NCBI GenBank assembly: GCA_017417465.1 | Contig: JAFPZD010000083.1 | Location: 18,486-82,485, forward strand | Direction of reading: 5' to 3' | DNA from: Prevotella sp. | Lineage (GTDB): Bacteria; Bacteroidota; Bacteroidia; Bacteroidales; Bacteroidaceae | DNA: 64,000 nt | Part shown: piece by piece, positions 1 through 8,116 of the stretch | How the letters are laid out: each line of letters begins with the position of its first letter | Numbering within the stretch: the stretch's first letter is position 1 | Program-made: the position numbers and the translations under genes | Notes under the pieces: model-generated | What the model saw: the letters and a program-made list of their open reading frames with translations, nothing else | Database searches by the model: none | What the model was told of the DNA's origin: nothing

Positions 1-74
1 CCGTAGTCGCCCTTGGTGAGGCGCACGCACTGACCGTCGATGATGTCTATTGCGGGTATCAGTTCACAGTTCAT
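1..74 (-). CDS. hisA: HisA N-terminus (partial, runs off the left edge)
   Basis: Phosphoribosylformimino-5-aminoimidazole carboxamide ribotide isomerase, a histidine biosynthesis step in the cytosol. Only the first 24 or so codons are in the window. The reverse strand reads MNCELIPAIDIIDGQCVRLT and then KGDY, the canonical first beta strand of the HisA TIM barrel with the catalytic Asp in AIDIIDG. The ATG lies 3 bp after the hisH stop, so the two are cotranscribed and probably translationally coupled. The first codons (MNCEL) fall in an AGTTCACAGTTC-type simple repeat, so the N-terminus is built from repeat sequence. Confidence 0.9.
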   Translation of the reverse strand, partial: MNCELIPAIDIIDGQCVRLTKGDY

Positions 75-77
75 AGT

Positions 78-665
78 TCACAGTTCAAGGAAGTTACGGA
101 GAATGCGCTCACCCACGCCCCCACTCTTCTCTGGGTGGAACTGCGTGGCGAAGAAGTTGTCCTTATGAAGGGCTGCGCTGTAGTCGATAATGTGGTGGGT
201 CGTGGCAATCGTGTCACGGCACAACGGACAGTAGTAGCTATGCACGAAGTAGACGTATGGCTCGCTGAGCCCCTCGAAGAGCGGTGAGCTGACTGACGAC
301 AGCAGGTTCCACCCCATCGCAGGCACTTTGTCCTCATGACGCTGCGGTTGGAAACGACGCACGTCGGTATCGAAGACGCCGAGGCAGTCGGTGTCGCCCT
401 CCTCAGAATGGCTGCAGAGCAGCTGCTGCCCCACACAGATGCCCAACACGGGTTGCGTCAAGCTGCGAATGACGGTGTCAAGGCCATGTGCACGCAAGTA
501 GCTCATGGCACTGGCGGCTTCACCCTGGCCAGGGAAGACGACACGCTCGGCCTGTCGCAACTGATCGGCATCGTCGGTCAGCACCGCCTCAACGCCCAGA
601 CGATGCAGGGCGTTCATCACTGAGCAGATGTTTCCAGCGTTATATTTTACAACGGCTATTGGCAT
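78..665 (-). CDS. hisH: Imidazole glycerol phosphate synthase glutaminase subunit HisH
   Basis: Class I glutamine amidotransferase subunit that supplies ammonia to HisF for imidazole ring closure in histidine synthesis. It has 195 residues, normal for HisH. The sequence shows an N-terminal KYNAGN strand, an oxyanion region FPGQGEA, the nucleophile Cys in GICVGQQLL and the His/Glu of the triad in FHPEKSG. Family members more often read GICLGMQ at the nucleophile, so the V and Q are mild variants. It follows hisC after a repeat-filled gap and ends 3 bp before hisA. HisF is not in the window and is expected further left. Confidence 0.95.
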   Translation of the reverse strand: MPIAVVKYNAGNICSVMNALHRLGVEAVLTDDADQLRQAERVVFPGQGEAASAMSYLRAHGLDTVIRSLTQPVLGICVGQQLLCSHSEEGDTDCLGVFDTDVRRFQPQRHEDKVPAMGWNLLSSVSSPLFEGLSEPYVYFVHSYYCPLCRDTIATTHHIIDYSAALHKDNFFATQFHPEKSGGVGERILRNFLEL

Positions 666-760
666 TGAGAGTTGAGAGTTGAGAATTGAGAGTTAAGAAT
701 TAAGAATTGAGAGTTAAGAATTGAGAGTTGAGAATTGAGAATTATTGATAGACACTTCCT
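666..760. repeat. Simple repeat block between hisC and hisH
   Basis: The whole hisC-hisH spacer consists of imperfect copies of GAGAATT, GAGAGTT and AAGAATT (7-8 nt periodicity). The same degenerate repeat recurs at 3190-3206, 4059-4108, 7030-7085, 7441-7490, 17308-17365 and 21640-21830. It has no open frame of its own and acts here as the intercistronic spacer. Confidence 0.85.
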
Positions 761-761
761 T

Positions 762-1838
762 CTAACTTCCGCTTGTTGTGTGGGCGGCATATTTGCCGCC
801 ATCTCCCCACTCTTCAAGCGCCTTTATCAGCTCCTCGTTCTCTTCTGGCGTTCCGACCGTGATGCGCAAGCAGTTCTGGCACAAGGCCACGCGGCTGCGG
901 TTACGCACGATGATGCCCTCGCCAACCAGATACTCGTACACGCTTTGTGCATCGTCGACGCGCACCAGAAAGAAGTTAGCGTCAGTGGGAAACACTTTCT
1001 GGCAGAACGGCAGGCGCTCCACTGCTTCCATCAGCTTGGGGCGCTGCTCTAGGAGCACGCTGGTCCAGTTTTCCGTCTGCGTCATGTCGCTTAGATGGTG
1101 CAGGGCGTACTCCTGTGTCAGCTGGTTGACATTATAGGGATATTTCACCTTATTGAAAATACTAATAATCGCCTCACTGGCGAAAGCCATACCCAGACGC
1201 ACACCTGCCGACGCCCACGCCTTGCTGAAGGTACTGAGCACCACAAGGTTGGGGAACTCGTCCAGACGATAGCGGAACGAGCGCTGCGCCGAGAACTCAG
1301 CGTAGGCCTCGTCGATGACGACGATGCCCTGGAACAGCCGCAGCACCTTCTCCATCTCGGCGGCGTCAAGGTTGTTGCCCGTAGGGTTGTTGGGGCTGCA
1401 GAGCCACACCAGCTTCGTCCGCTCATCGCAGGCGCTCAGCAACGCTTCCGCCGACAGCTGAAAATCAGCATCGAGCAGCACTGGGCGATAAGCCACGTCG
1501 TTGATGCCGGCACACACCTTATACATGCCGTAGGTGGGCTCGATGGCCACCACATTGTCGACACGTGGCTCCGCAAAACAGCGGTAGAGCAGATCGATGG
1601 CCTCATCGCTACCGTTACCCAGAAAAATCTGCGACGGTGCGACGCCCTTCACCTTGCCGATGACCTCTTTCAGCTCTTGCTGCAAAGGGTCGGGATAGCG
1701 GTTATACGGATTATTGTACGGACTCTCGTTAGCATCGAGAAACACGCGGGCCTGCCGTCCGCTATACTCGTTGCGAGCACTGCTGTAGGGAGCCAGTGTC
1801 CTGATGTTCGGTCTTGTCAGCTCGTCAAGTGGTTTCAT
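762..1838 (-). CDS. hisC: Histidinol-phosphate aminotransferase HisC
   Basis: PLP-dependent class II aminotransferase that converts imidazole acetol phosphate to histidinol phosphate. It has 358 residues, slightly long at the C-terminus. The PLP-binding Lys lies in [15 protein letters not shown], the substrate-side Asn in CSPNNPTGN, and the phosphate/cofactor region is [11 protein letters not shown]. The start ATG is preceded by a GAGGGAGGAG repeat spacer after hisD. Third gene from the end of the his transcript in this window. Confidence 0.95.
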   Translation of the reverse strand: MKPLDELTRPNIRTLAPYSSARNEYSGRQARVFLDANESPYNNPYNRYPDPLQQELKEVIGKVKGVAPSQIFLGNGSDEAIDLLYRCFAEPRVDNVVAIEPTYGMYKVCAGINDVAYRPVLLDADFQLSAEALLSACDERTKLVWLCSPNNPTGNNLDAAEMEKVLRLFQGIVVIDEAYAEFSAQRSFRYRLDEFPNLVVLSTFSKAWASAGVRLGMAFASEAIISIFNKVKYPYNVNQLTQEYALHHLSDMTQTENWTSVLLEQRPKLMEAVERLPFCQKVFPTDANFFLVRVDDAQSVYEYLVGEGIIVRNRSRVALCQNCLRITVGTPEENEELIKALEEWGDGGKYAAHTTSGS

Positions 1839-1874
1839 TGGGTGAGGGAGGAGGGAGGAGGGAGGAGTTAGGAG
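1839..1874. repeat. GAGGGAGG simple repeat between hisD and hisC
   Basis: The 36-bp spacer is made of GGGAGGAG-like units on the plus strand (about four copies). Like the other his spacers it is low-complexity; no hairpin or separate promoter is evident. Confidence 0.7.
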
Positions 1875-3158
1875 TTATTCAATGCTGCGCATTCTTAGCG
1901 TCATGGCATGACGATGGGCCTGCAACTGCTCGGCGTCGGCCATCAGCTCGACGGTACGACCGATGCTGCGGATGCCTTCGGCAGTCAGCTGTTGGAAAGT
2001 CACCTTCCGACAGAAACTGTCGAGGTTCACGCCGCTGTAAGCACGGGCGTAGCCGTGAGTGGGCAGCGTGTGATTCGTGCCGCTGGCATAGTCGCCAGCA
2101 CTCTCGCAGGCGTAGGGTCCCAGGAACACGCTGCCAGCATTAACCACCAGCGCCGCCAAATGCTCATAGTCGGCAGTCTGGATAATCAGATGTTCGGGCG
2201 CATAGCGGTTAGCCAGTGCCATAGCCTCGTGCGTATCGCGTACCAGCACGAAGCGGCTGTTATCCAAGGCGTCGGCGGCAAAAGCCTCGCGCGGCAGCTG
2301 CCGCAGCTGCTCGTCGACGGCCTGTTCCACATCGTGGAGCATCGTCTCGCTGGTGGTAATCATCAGCACCTGCGAGTCGCTGCCATGCTCTGCCTGCGAC
2401 AGCAGGTCGGCAGCCACAAAAGCGGCATTGGCATGCTCATCGGCGACGACGCACACCTCGCTGGGACCGGCAGGCATGTCGATGGCCACACCTTCCTGAC
2501 TGACGGCCTGCTTGGCTGCCATGACGTAGCGGTTGCCAGGGCCGAAAATCTTATAGACCTGAGGGATGGTGGCCGTGCCATAGGCCATGGCGCCAATAGC
2601 CTGCACGCCACCCGCCTTGAAAATACGGCTCACGCCAGCCACCTGCGCAGCAAAGAGGATGGCAGGATGGACATGCCCCTCGCGGTTCGGCGGCGTGCAG
2701 AGGACTATCTCCTTGCAGCCAGCCAACCGTGCAGGCGTCGCCAGCATCAGCACGGTGCTGAACAGCGGTGCCGTACCGCCAGGGACGTAAAGCCCCACCC
2801 GTTCGATGGGCACGCTGCGCTGCCAGCACGTCACGCCAGGACACGTCTCCACCTTCGGCAGCTCGTGGCGCTGGGCATCGTGGAACGTGCGGATGTTTTG
2901 ATAAGCCTGACGGATGGCACCCTTCAGCTCATCGCTGAGGGCTGCCTCAGCGGCGCTCATCTCGTCGTCGCTCACCTGCAGCTCTGACAGCGCCACGTGG
3001 TCAAACATTTCCTCGTAGGCTTTCACGGCTACGTCACCCTCCGTCTTGACACGCTGTAGCACCTGACGCACCACACCGTTCAGTGCCTCAAGGTCAACTG
3101 CCGGGCGGGCAACAAGCTCACTGACGTCCTCTTCCGAGGGATACTTTACTATCTTCAT
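1875..3158 (-). CDS. hisD: Histidinol dehydrogenase HisD
   Basis: NAD-dependent zinc enzyme that oxidises histidinol to histidine in two steps, the last reactions of the pathway. It has 427 residues, the usual length. Visible signatures are YVPGGTAPLFST, DMPAGPSEVCVVAD and DLLSQAEHGSDSQVL, the last containing the Gln and His that bind zinc. The C-terminal conserved ASGTNHTLPT is also present. It lies between hisG and hisC, all on the minus strand. Confidence 0.96.
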   Translation of the reverse strand: MKIVKYPSEEDVSELVARPAVDLEALNGVVRQVLQRVKTEGDVAVKAYEEMFDHVALSELQVSDDEMSAAEAALSDELKGAIRQAYQNIRTFHDAQRHELPKVETCPGVTCWQRSVPIERVGLYVPGGTAPLFSTVLMLATPARLAGCKEIVLCTPPNREGHVHPAILFAAQVAGVSRIFKAGGVQAIGAMAYGTATIPQVYKIFGPGNRYVMAAKQAVSQEGVAIDMPAGPSEVCVVADEHANAAFVAADLLSQAEHGSDSQVLMITTSETMLHDVEQAVDEQLRQLPREAFAADALDNSRFVLVRDTHEAMALANRYAPEHLIIQTADYEHLAALVVNAGSVFLGPYACESAGDYASGTNHTLPTHGYARAYSGVNLDSFCRKVTFQQLTAEGIRSIGRTVELMADAEQLQAHRHAMTLRMRSIE

Positions 3159-3206
3159 ACGCGAATAATCTGTTTACGCAAGAATTCTCAATTCTCAAAT
3201 CTCAAA

Positions 3207-4061
3207 TCACAATATCATCTTCTCAATCGGCGTCACCAGAATGCCCTGGGCGCCCATCTCTTTCAGCCGGCCGATAATCTCCCAGAAGCGTTTCTCGTCG
3301 AGCACCGTATGCACGCAGCACCACTCGCTGTCGGCCAAGGGTATCACCGTGGGACTCTTCAGGCCTGGCAGCACGCTGAGCACGTCGTCCAGACAGGCAC
3401 GTGGCACGTTCATGCGGATGTACTTCTTATCCTCAGCATTTCGTACGGCCTGAAAGCGGAACAGCATCTGCTGCAGGATGGCCTGCTTCTCGTCAGAGAG
3501 CTGTGGACAAGCGATGAGCAGTGCCTCACTATGCATCACCACCTCCACCTCGCGCAGGTTGTTGCTCACTAGCGTCGAGCCACTGCTCACAATGTCGAAG
3601 ATAGCATCTGAAAGGCCAATGCCTGGCGATATCTCCACACTGCCCGCAATGCGGTGAATGTCGGCAATGACATTGTTCTCCTGAAGATAACGCTCCAGGA
3701 TGACAGGGTACGACGTGGCAATCTTCTTGCCTTGGAACCAGCCGACGCCCGTATACACCACGTCCTTAGGCACTGCCAACGACAGTCGACAGCGGCTGAA
3801 GCCCATGCGCATGACAATGTCGGCCGGCTGCTGTTGTTCAACAAACTCGTTCTCACCAACAATGCCGATGTCGGCAATGCCAGTGGCCACGCTCTGAGGA
3901 ATGTCGTCGTCGCGCAAGAAGAGCACCTCCAACGGGAAGTTCTCGGCCTGCATCAGCAGCGTGCGCTTGTTACTACCTATTTTAATATCAGCCTCAGCCA
4001 GCATCTCCATCGTCTGCTCGTGAAGCCTTCCTTTCGATTGTATTGCTATTCTTAAACTCAT
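3207..4061 (-). CDS. hisG: ATP phosphoribosyltransferase HisG, long form
   Basis: First enzyme of histidine biosynthesis; it joins PRPP to ATP. About 284 residues, with the C-terminal ACT-like regulatory domain typical of the long, histidine-inhibited form (roughly residues 210-284, ending ILVTPIEKMIL), so no HisZ partner is needed. The PRPP-loop region is visible as DIVSSGSTLVSNNL. The ATG at 4061 (MSLRIAIQSKGR) is preferred over an upstream TTG in the repeat spacer. It is the second gene of the operon here, although hisG leads many his operons. Confidence 0.95.
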   Translation of the reverse strand: MSLRIAIQSKGRLHEQTMEMLAEADIKIGSNKRTLLMQAENFPLEVLFLRDDDIPQSVATGIADIGIVGENEFVEQQQPADIVMRMGFSRCRLSLAVPKDVVYTGVGWFQGKKIATSYPVILERYLQENNVIADIHRIAGSVEISPGIGLSDAIFDIVSSGSTLVSNNLREVEVVMHSEALLIACPQLSDEKQAILQQMLFRFQAVRNAEDKKYIRMNVPRACLDDVLSVLPGLKSPTVIPLADSEWCCVHTVLDEKRFWEIIGRLKEMGAQGILVTPIEKMIL

Positions 4062-4108
4062 AATTCTCAATTCACAATTCTCAATTCACAATTCACAATT
4101 CTCAAACC
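4062..4108. repeat. AATTCTCA/AATTCACA simple repeat between hisB and hisG
   Basis: The gap between the first two his genes is filled with alternating AATTCTCA and AATTCACA octamers. No promoter box was seen, so hisG probably depends on the hisB promoter. Confidence 0.8.
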
Positions 4109-5203
4109 TCATAGCATTCCCTTCGTCGAAGGCAACTCATAGTGGTAGATGTCGCGCCGCACGGCCATTTTCAGGCTCCTTGCGAATGCCTTGAAGACAG
4201 CCTCGATCTTGTGGTGCTCGTTGTCGCCATCGGCCTGCACGAAAAGGTTCATCTGCGCCGCGTCGCTCAGGCTCTTGAAAAAGTGCATGAACAGCTCCGT
4301 AGGCACGTCGCCGATGCGCTCGCGATGGAACGTCACATGCCAGTTCAGCCACGGCCGACCGCCAAAGTCGAGGGCCACCGTTGCCAGACAGTCGTCCATG
4401 GGCAGCGTGTAACCATAGCGCTCGATGCCACGCTTCGAGCCCAGCGCCTGCAGCAGGCAGCTGCCAAGGGCCAGCGCCGTGTCTTCCACGGTGTGATGCT
4501 CGTCGACGTGCAGGTCGCCCTTCGCATGCACCGTCAGGTCGATGCCTCCGTGACGCCCTATCTGGTCGAGCATGTGGTCCAGGAAGCCCAGGCCCGTCGC
4601 GATGTCCGTCGTGCCGTTGCCATCGAGTGCCACGCGCACCAGCACGTCCGTCTCGTGCGTCACCCGATGGACCTCGGCCGTACGTTCCTCTCCAATGAGC
4701 AGCTCTGCGACCTTGTCCCATGTCATGCTGTTATCGTCAAGAATCAGCGCACGGCAACCCATGTTACGCGCCAGCTGTGCATCGCTCTCACGGTCGCCAA
4801 TGACGTAGCTGCCGGCAATGTCGTAGCGCTCGTCCTGCAGGTAAGGCAGCACCATGCCGATGCCAGGCTTACGCGTAGGGGCGTTATCCTCAGGGAAATG
4901 GCGGTCGATGAGTTGGGCACTGAACACGATGCCTTGGCTCTCAAGTGCCTGCAACACGACGTTGTGCACAGGCCAGAATGTCTCCTCAGGGAACGACGGT
5001 GTGCCCAGCCCGTCCTGGTTCGTCACCATGACGAGCTCGAAGTCGGTCTTCTCGCATATCAGTCCCAGATTACGAAACACGCCTTCCTTGAAACGAAGTT
5101 TGTCGAATGAATCTACCTGCTCATCAGCCGGCTCCTCTATCAAGGTGCCGTCGCGGTCGATGAACAATACGCGTCGTTTTACCACTTTCATGCTTTCTGC
5201 CAT
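4109..5203 (-). CDS. hisB: Bifunctional histidinol-phosphatase / IGP dehydratase HisB
   Basis: Two-domain histidine enzyme. Residues about 1-165 form a HAD phosphatase (nucleophile Asp in [13 protein letters not shown], later [12 protein letters not shown]), which removes phosphate from histidinol phosphate. Residues about 175-364 form the imidazole glycerol phosphate dehydratase, with the Mn-binding motifs [15 protein letters not shown] and [14 protein letters not shown]. Start is ATG 5203 or the in-frame ATG 5191 (MKVVKRRVL). It is the first gene of the transcript; a TAACTTTG box lies 35-42 bp upstream. Confidence 0.95.
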   Translation of the reverse strand: MAESMKVVKRRVLFIDRDGTLIEEPADEQVDSFDKLRFKEGVFRNLGLICEKTDFELVMVTNQDGLGTPSFPEETFWPVHNVVLQALESQGIVFSAQLIDRHFPEDNAPTRKPGIGMVLPYLQDERYDIAGSYVIGDRESDAQLARNMGCRALILDDNSMTWDKVAELLIGEERTAEVHRVTHETDVLVRVALDGNGTTDIATGLGFLDHMLDQIGRHGGIDLTVHAKGDLHVDEHHTVEDTALALGSCLLQALGSKRGIERYGYTLPMDDCLATVALDFGGRPWLNWHVTFHRERIGDVPTELFMHFFKSLSDAAQMNLFVQADGDNEHHKIEAVFKAFARSLKMAVRRDIYHYELPSTKGML

Positions 5204-5237
5204 TTAGTTCCTTGTTGATAAATCCTGAAATCGGCTG

Positions 5238-5268
5238 CAAAGTTACAAATAATTTCTCAAAACAACAA
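5238..5268 (-). promoter_or_regulatory. his operon promoter
   Basis: On the minus strand TAACTTTG (5238-5245) matches the Bacteroidota -7 box TAnnTTTG, and a TTG about 20 bp upstream fits the -33 element. The leader to hisB would be roughly 30 nt, too short for a peptide-type attenuator. Confidence 0.65.
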
Positions 5269-5377
5269 GAAATCATCGATTTTATTTTCCAAAACGCATT
5301 TCCACATGCAATCCGAAACCGTTTCAACATGGCGATTTGCATTTGGCACTCAAGACAAATCCATCACTTCGAAGGTC

Positions 5378-5473
5378 GGGAAGTGACGGTTCGAGGGTCG
5401 GGAAGTGACGGTTCGAGGGTCAGGAAGTGACGATTCGAGGGTTAGGAAGTGGTAGTTTGAGAGTTAGGAAGTA
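5378..5473. repeat. 22-bp tandem repeat, about 4.4 copies
   Basis: The unit is GGGAAGTGACGGTTCGAGGG followed by TC. Two copies are identical and the next two diverge progressively (GACGATTCG, then GGTAGTTTG) before it fades at GGAAGTAAG. It sits in the 549-bp gap between the divergent his and GH89 operons. No protein is encoded by it. Confidence 0.85.
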
Positions 5474-5512
5474 AGTTTTCGTTTCCATCAACTTTTTGAG
5501 CAATTTTTCGTA

Positions 5513-5594
5513 TTAACCTCACTTACTCCCTTTTTCTTCGGAAAACCCTTTATACAAAGGGGTTTCCAGCAATTTAGGGAGTAAGTGAGGTTAA
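5513..5594. repeat. 82-bp inverted-repeat element (MITE-like or bidirectional terminator-like)
   Basis: Perfect 19-bp terminal inverted repeats, TTAACCTCACTTACTCCCT (5513-5531) and its complement (5576-5594). Inside is a second near-palindrome, GGAAAACCC ... GGGGTTTCC (about 5540-5567). It lies 120 bp upstream of the GH89 promoter. No flanking direct repeat was noted, so MITE status is inference; a long RNA hairpin is equally possible. Confidence 0.75.
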
Positions 5595-5689
5595 AACGAA
5601 AAAACGCCCAAATCGTGCAAACAAAGTGAAAGCCGGAGGCATAAACCCGATCTATCGTTAGCAATTCTCTAATGTTTTTGTGACTTTTC

Positions 5690-5720
5690 TTGCATAGGTG
5701 CGAAAAAGTTGTTACCTTTG
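5690..5720 (+). promoter_or_regulatory. Promoter of the GH89/acetyltransferase operon
   Basis: TTG at 5690-5692, a 20-bp spacer, then TACCTTTG at 5713-5720; start codon of the GH89 gene at 5753. Confidence 0.75.
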
Positions 5721-5752
5721 CGGGCAGAAATGAAAAAACAACACATTGAACG

Positions 5753-8116
5753 ATGAAGAGAATAGTGTTCTGCGCATACCTATGCATGATGGGCCTGCAA
5801 CTGTGGGCCACGCCCGTCGATGACCTGCTTGAACGTATTGACCGCGGCGCTTCGAAAAAATTCAAGATTGAGCTGAAGAAGAACGACGACCGCGACTTCT
5901 TCGAACTCGACCAGGCGGGCAACCGCGTGGTGGTTCGCGGCAACACGTGGGTGAACGTTGCATCGGGCATCAACTGGTACCTGAAGTATTATGCAGGCAT
6001 CCACCTGACATGGAACCAGATGAAGGCCACGCTGCCGGCCACGCTGCCACGCGTGCCACAAAAGGAGTACCACGAGACTAGCATGACGCTGCGCTATGCC
6101 TTCAACTACTGCACGTTCTCCTACTCGATGGCCTTCTGGGACTGGGCACGCTGGGAGCAGGAGATCGACTGGCTGGCACTGCACGGCGTGAACCTGCCAC
6201 TGGCCATCGTCGGCGAGGAGTGCGTCTGGCGTAACATGCTGCTGAAGCTGGGCTACACCGAGGAAGAGGTGGGACGATTCATTGCCGGACCAGCTTTCCT
6301 CGCCTGGTGGGAGATGAACAACCTCGAGGGCTGGGGCGGGCCGCTGCCGCTATCGTGGTACACCCGTCAGGAGCAGCTGCAGAAGCGCATTCTCAGTCGC
6401 ATGAAAGAGCTGGGCATGCACCCAGTGTTGCCTGGCTACTGCGGCATGGTGCCCCACGATGCCAAGGAGCGCTTAGGACTGAATGTAAGCGACGCGGGCC
6501 TGTGGAACGGCTTCCAGCGCCCTGCCAACCTGCTGCCTACCGACCCGCGCTTCGACGAGATTGCGACGCGCTACTACGACGAACTGACACGTCTCTTCGG
6601 ACGTGCTGATTACTATTCGATGGATCCGTTCCACGAGAGTGCCGACGATGCGACCATCGACTACGGCGAGGCGGGCCGCAAGCTGATGGCTGCCATGAAG
6701 CGCGTCAACCCGAGGGCCACATGGGTGGTTCAGGGCTGGACGGAGAACCCACGCCCAGCTATGATGGACGCCCTCAAGCCTGGCGACCTGCTCATCCTTG
6801 ACCTCTTCTCGGAGTGCCGTCCCATGTTTGGCGCGCCCAGCATCTGGAAGCGTGAGGAGGGCTACGGCCAGCATCGTTGGCTGTTCTGCCTCCTTCAGAA
6901 CTTCGGTGCCAACGTCGGCCTCCACGGCCGCATGGACCAACTGCTGGATAATTACTACTCAACGGAGAACGGAGAACGGAAAACGGAGGGGTATGAGCAC
7001 ACTCAAGGTGCCAACTCCGCCAACAAATCTAATCATAATTCTCAACTCCCCATTCTCAATTCTCAACTCTCAACTCTCAATTCTTCTCAGCACAAGGTTG
7101 GCATCGGCTTCACGATGGAGGGCTCTGAGAACAATCCCGTGATGTTCGAGCTGATGAGCGAACTGCCGTGGCGTCCAGAAAAGTTTACGAAGGAGGAATG
7201 GATAAAGAGCTACGTCAAAGCACGTTATGGTACCACCAACGAGCATCTTGAGCAGGCATGGCTGCTACTGGCACAAACCATCTACAACTGTCCCGCTGGC
7301 AACAACCAGCAGGGGCCTCACGAGAGCATCTTCTGCGGACGTCCCTCGCTGAACAACTTCCAAGCCAGCAGCTGGTCGAAGATGAAAAACTACTACGACC
7401 CCGCTGCCACGCTCCAGGCTGCCCGCCTTTTCCTTGCGGGCGCAACGCTCAATTCTCAATTCTCAATTCTCCACTCTCAATTCTCAAACCTCGAATACGA
7501 CCTTGTCGACATCACGCGCCAAGCCCTGGCCGACCAAGCCCGTAAGCAGTACCACCACGCCATCGCCGACTACAAGGCTTTTGCCATCAACGACTTCAAG
7601 CATGATGCCGACCGTTTCCTGAAGATGCTGCTCCTGCAAGATGAGCTGCTTGGCACACGCAAAGAGTTCCGCCTCGGCCACTGGACGCAGGCAGCCATCG
7701 ACTGTGGCACGACGCCCGAGGAAAAGAAGCTCTATGAGTGGAACGCCCGCGTACAGATTACTACCTGGGGCAACCGCTACTGTGCTGACACGGGCGGCCT
7801 GCGCGACTATGCCCACAAGGAGTGGCAGGGACTGCTGAAAGACTTCTACTACGTGCGGTGGAAGACCTACTTCGACGCCCTCGCCAACCAGATGGAAGCC
7901 CTGACGAAGCCACAGCCCGACCTGCTCGGCGGTGGTCCCAATGCCAACAAGACGGCCTCGGAACTGTTCGCGATGGCTCTGCCACAGGAGGTGAAGATTG
8001 ACTGGTATGCCATCGAGGAGCCGTGGACCCTGCAACAGAACCCCTACTCCACCCTGCCTGAAGGCGACGCTGTCGTTATTGCTAAGAAGATAATCGACTT
8101 CATTGATGGAAAATAA
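5753..8116 (+). CDS. Alpha-N-acetylglucosaminidase, GH89 (NAGLU family)
   Basis: Secreted or periplasmic exo-glycosidase predicted to remove terminal alpha-linked GlcNAc from glycans such as heparan sulfate or mucin-type caps. It has 787 residues with a signal peptide at 1-20. A family N-terminal domain (about 25-100) precedes the catalytic barrel, which shows YSMDPFHES and GFTMEGSENNPVM; the Glu residues of these motifs match the acid/base and nucleophile regions of GH89. Two low-complexity insertions break the catalytic part: residues about 401-447 and 562-580 (NSQFSILHSQFSN), both encoded by the AATTCTCA-type repeat also found between genes. The frame stays open, so the protein is probably made. 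The downstream acetyltransferase overlaps its 3' end. Confidence 0.92.
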   Translation: MKRIVFCAYLCMMGLQLWATPVDDLLERIDRGASKKFKIELKKNDDRDFFELDQAGNRVVVRGNTWVNVASGINWYLKYYAGIHLTWNQMKATLPATLPRVPQKEYHETSMTLRYAFNYCTFSYSMAFWDWARWEQEIDWLALHGVNLPLAIVGEECVWRNMLLKLGYTEEEVGRFIAGPAFLAWWEMNNLEGWGGPLPLSWYTRQEQLQKRILSRMKELGMHPVLPGYCGMVPHDAKERLGLNVSDAGLWNGFQRPANLLPTDPRFDEIATRYYDELTRLFGRADYYSMDPFHESADDATIDYGEAGRKLMAAMKRVNPRATWVVQGWTENPRPAMMDALKPGDLLILDLFSECRPMFGAPSIWKREEGYGQHRWLFCLLQNFGANVGLHGRMDQLLDNYYSTENGERKTEGYEHTQGANSANKSNHNSQLPILNSQLSTLNSSQHKVGIGFTMEGSENNPVMFELMSELPWRPEKFTKEEWIKSYVKARYGTTNEHLEQAWLLLAQTIYNCPAGNNQQGPHESIFCGRPSLNNFQASSWSKMKNYYDPAATLQAARLFLAGATLNSQFSILHSQFSNLEYDLVDITRQALADQARKQYHHAIADYKAFAINDFKHDADRFLKMLLLQDELLGTRKEFRLGHWTQAAIDCGTTPEEKKLYEWNARVQITTWGNRYCADTGGLRDYAHKEWQGLLKDFYYVRWKTYFDALANQMEALTKPQPDLLGGGPNANKTASELFAMALPQEVKIDWYAIEEPWTLQQNPYSTLPEGDAVVIAKKIIDFIDGK

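Noticed and set aside
1095-1871. Long plus-strand ORF opposite hisC
   Set aside because: A mirror frame of the high-GC hisC coding sequence; it shows no known domain.
5378-5473. CRISPR-like 22-bp repeat
   Set aside because: Head-to-tail copies without spacers; a simple tandem repeat.
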